Made by a program: the position numbers and the translations under genes
Assembly: GCA_032718475.1 (NCBI GenBank)
Contig: JAUCBJ010001204.1
Span: 40,618-104,617 of the forward strand
Length of the DNA: 64,000 nt
From: Nemertoderma westbladi
Lineage: Eukaryota; Xenacoelomorpha; Nemertodermatida; Nemertodermatidae
Direction: 5' to 3'
Shown: one piece after another, positions 61,101-64,000 of the stretch
How positions within the stretch are numbered: the first letter of the stretch is position 1
How the letters are laid out: the number at the start of each line of letters is the position of its first letter
The notes under the pieces: generated by a model
Database searches by the model: none
What the model was told of the DNA's origin: nothing
What the model saw: the letters and a program-made list of their open reading frames with translations, nothing else

Positions 61101-64000
61101 AGTTGCGATATATACATAATGAGATTATAATCCGCCGTGGTGACTTCCAGCCGCTAACGGCAAAACAAACCCCTTTTAGTGACTTTTAGTTTGAAAAACT
61201 TAGCTGTATTACATACTAATTTGACTATTACATACTTTCTTCGCTTTGTTTGTGAACATTTTCGATCTAATATGGAGGTGCAACTAGTATGTCATATCAT
61301 ACCACCCGCACACCAACTGTTACCCAACACCCCGATTAGCTTAGGGGATAACGCATGTGTACCTACTCCCAACCATACCGAGTTTGACACCTAAGTTGGC
61401 CAACTGTTTTTTTTGCACACATATGATTATCATTGCTCCATTGTTATTATAGTTGTATACTCCTATTTAGTGTGTTTATAGTTAGTTATATTACGTATGT
61501 ACGCCTTACAGCTTACTTTACCCGATGTTTGTGTTGACTTTATATGACTGTGGTGAATGGATGTCACCCTAGTTAGTAGTTCCTGCCTCGCCTACGGCAC
61601 ACAAACTGGGTAAAAAGATAAGTTACGCCAGCCGGTTAGGACCTACCGTCTGTCTGTCTCACATGGCCTGACGGTCGGCCTGACATACAGTGTGTCAGTA
61701 CACGGTGCAGGGTGTGCACGTCAGCACACGACCGGTACCTGCCGACTGCACAGCTGCTGGTACCGTAGCTGCACTGTGTTACCTACTGTACATCCTACCG
61801 TAGCCGCACTGCGTTACCTAGTTAGGGTTCGCTGCTATACGCTATTGTTCCATTGCGTTATATATATACTGTATATATGATAATATATTATACGTACACG
61901 TCGCAGTCGCATTCACCTTGTTATTCCCGTTCACCCTTAGCACGAGACTTCCCCGTCTTGCCTTACTTCTGGCGTTAATTAATTAATAATAATTTTATTA
62001 TATAATAATACAGTAATAAAACTATATAATATTATTCATACAAATATAAGAAATGGTCAATATTATATATTATACTATACATCTTGTTAAGTAATCCAAA
62101 AGTTTTACAATAAAACAACATATTACAGATTGTGTATAATGTACCTTTATCTCACTTTGATCCCTTGTTTCAATATTTCACTCACTCGCTTCGCTCATTC
62201 GTGTAGATACTAACACTCGGGACCGGCGTGAAATAAAGTGCTACATTATACACAATATAATAAATAGTTATTTCTCAGTTTAACAAGAACGAGTTAGCTC
62301 CGTTTTAACGCCAAGTGACGATATATCAATGTTTGAGTTAGCCCTTTTTAAACGATGCTGTCTAAAATGAGCTACTGTAATTCTGTTATTGGAATTCCTA
62401 TTCAAAATATGATAAATGTAATTAAATTAAATTTATTATACAGACTATAAATATTGAAATTGGTACCGGTACACAATCACCTTTCCAAGTAGTACCAATC
62501 GAAGTCAAATTTTATCAGCTATCTGCCTATAAATACAATAATTTCCAAAAACTCGAGTTAACAGCTTTTTAACGCCAACCGACGTAATGTAGGCCTACAG
62601 TATACCATTATTATTCTACACTGTAGATGTCATGCATCATCACACATGTGGATCACTTGTACTTTGTTAATTGTTTAATGTGTCCCACACACGTATCATA
62701 GCTTGTAAATGTATCTCACATACATACTGAATGCATCACACCCCTCAGTGTATGGCACGTAATATCACATTTGTTTGTATATCTAGTATGTCAATTTATC
62801 AAATATAAATGTTCAATAATGAATTTATGAAAATGACAATTTTTGACATTTTTTAGCCATTCATTTGTTTTAATTGCATAATTTGTTCAATATTCAATAA
62901 ATTAGGCATACGGTAGGTACTGTATATTACAGTAGGCCTACGGTACTGTAGGTACTGTATATTACAGTAGGCCTACGTTAGGTACTGTATATTACAGTAG
63001 GCCCTCTAGTTGCTAAATTAGCTTGTTAAATGCAATTCCCCAAAATGTCTACAAAAATAATGTATTTAAATTTATTCCTGAACTTAATTTATTAAAGGAA
63101 ATTCTACGGAATCTTGCCTTGCATTCTTATCCAAGCAAAACATGCGGGTTGGAAGTACAGCTATAAGTTACGAATTTAGTGATTTTCCAGCGAATACTGT
63201 TGTTAGTGAAGATTTTTACACAAAAATGTGGGCTTCCTTCGTACTGTAGAATATACTGTTCGTGTAATAATATATTTACATATTTTTGTCACAATAGTAT
63301 ACAGTATGATATAACGCCCAATTTTTTTGGGAGCATGAGTTTTTGGGTATTGGGAGCAGAAATTTGATGGGCGGGGTTGCAACCCACCCCCCCCCCCCCC
63401 CCGTACCCCCCACCACCACCGTTGCATTACGGTATATAAGTTGTGATATTTAGCTTCATACTGTACCAAATAAAAAGATTAAATTATTAGACAAATTTAT
63501 GTTTCTCTAAACTAAGCCTACAGTTAATTACTACACTTCAGTCAATCGCTACTTAGCTATTGGTATAAAGTTTGTCTGCACCAAATCCAAATGTCTTGTT
63601 TGTCCAAAGTTTGTCTTGCTTAGATTTACTGAACTACTACTGTAACAGAGTAGGCCTACTCGCCTACTACAGTATTAGATCAATGCATTCGATACAGACA
63701 TATCGATTTTTACATTTATGGTAGGTACAGAATAGGCGGTGTGATATAAGTGTGATAAAACATACCCTACTGTACAATTAAAGCACATATTTTAAATATA
63801 TTTAATTTTTTTATTTATAGGAAAACGATATTATTTGGTTAACTTAACTAAACACCCAAAATCGGGCGTGAGCTCACGCTCAAACGACCGCTCCAAGGCT
63901 GCTCAAATCCAAGGACAATCACCATTTCTTTGGGACATTTCTAGTGGAAATAACTGAATAAATACCTACATGTGGTCTTTATTTACCGGTATATAATATA
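61101..64000. other. AT-rich right end, no recognised gene
   Basis: 61150-61900 has mixed composition; it might include a decayed LTR of the Ty3-like element but no matching left LTR is seen. 62905-63003 has three copies of a unit with GGTACTGTATATTACAGTAG. Poly-C at 63387-63402. ATGTATCACAC-type words at 62630-62770 match 54090-54280. Confidence 0.4.

Overview
This looks like nuclear DNA from a repeat-rich metazoan, most likely a marine invertebrate. The evidence is that the only conserved cellular genes are eukaryotic (PEX3 and TMEM59), that retroelements of the BEL/Pao type (known only from animals) are present, and that the sequence is AT-rich with abundant inverted-repeat elements, minisatellites and long poly-C runs. 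The palindromic words TACCGGTA and TAGGCCTA recur throughout. I cannot name the species from sequence alone.

Layout. 1-1673: a 35-bp satellite. 2135-3214 (-): an intronless PEX3. 5.1-5.8 kb: scrambled LINE fragments. 6.3-9.1 kb: a large inverted-repeat unit with GC hairpins and a minisatellite, the latter repeated in inverse orientation at 9.8-10.2 kb. 12.8-37.0 kb: two nested LTR elements. The outer one (minus strand, badly broken, BEL/Pao-like, about 12.8-20.08 plus 35.48-37.0 kb) was split by an inner plus-strand element at 20080-35471, which has 1.17-1.19 kb LTRs and a 5-bp target duplication CTCTC. 37-42 kb: a minisatellite and two foldback elements. 42511-43617 (-): an intronless TMEM59. 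44-49 kb: a short foldback element, a LINE copy on the minus strand, and a 2.45-kb foldback element with about 430-bp arms. 51.7 kb: a TA-flanked MITE. 54.8-55.2 kb (-): a small ORF resembling a CARD-only protein. 56-57.4 kb: another foldback with a MITE and a tRNA-like SINE head. 57.7-61.1 kb (+): a decayed Ty3/gypsy-like gag-PR-RT-RH-INT remnant. The last 3 kb is AT-rich with no recognised gene.

The most interesting object is the inner LTR element. It carries a 761-aa coiled-coil ORF and a gag-protease ORF whose reverse transcriptase and most of RNase H are missing by an in-frame deletion. Only a stump of integrase follows. Downstream, where BEL/Pao elements usually have nothing or an env-like gene, lies a 4-kb module (30128-34206) with an ORF of about 859 aa that I do not recognise, flanked on both sides by cysteine/histidine clusters. 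The outer element is built along the same lines: coiled-coil gag region, protease, pol deleted, and an extra downstream ORF. Both look non-autonomous, so they would need enzymes from elsewhere to move. The inner one did move fairly recently, as judged by its nearly identical LTRs.

Only PEX3, TMEM59 and possibly the CARD-like ORF look like host genes. The rest is mobile-element or repeat sequence.
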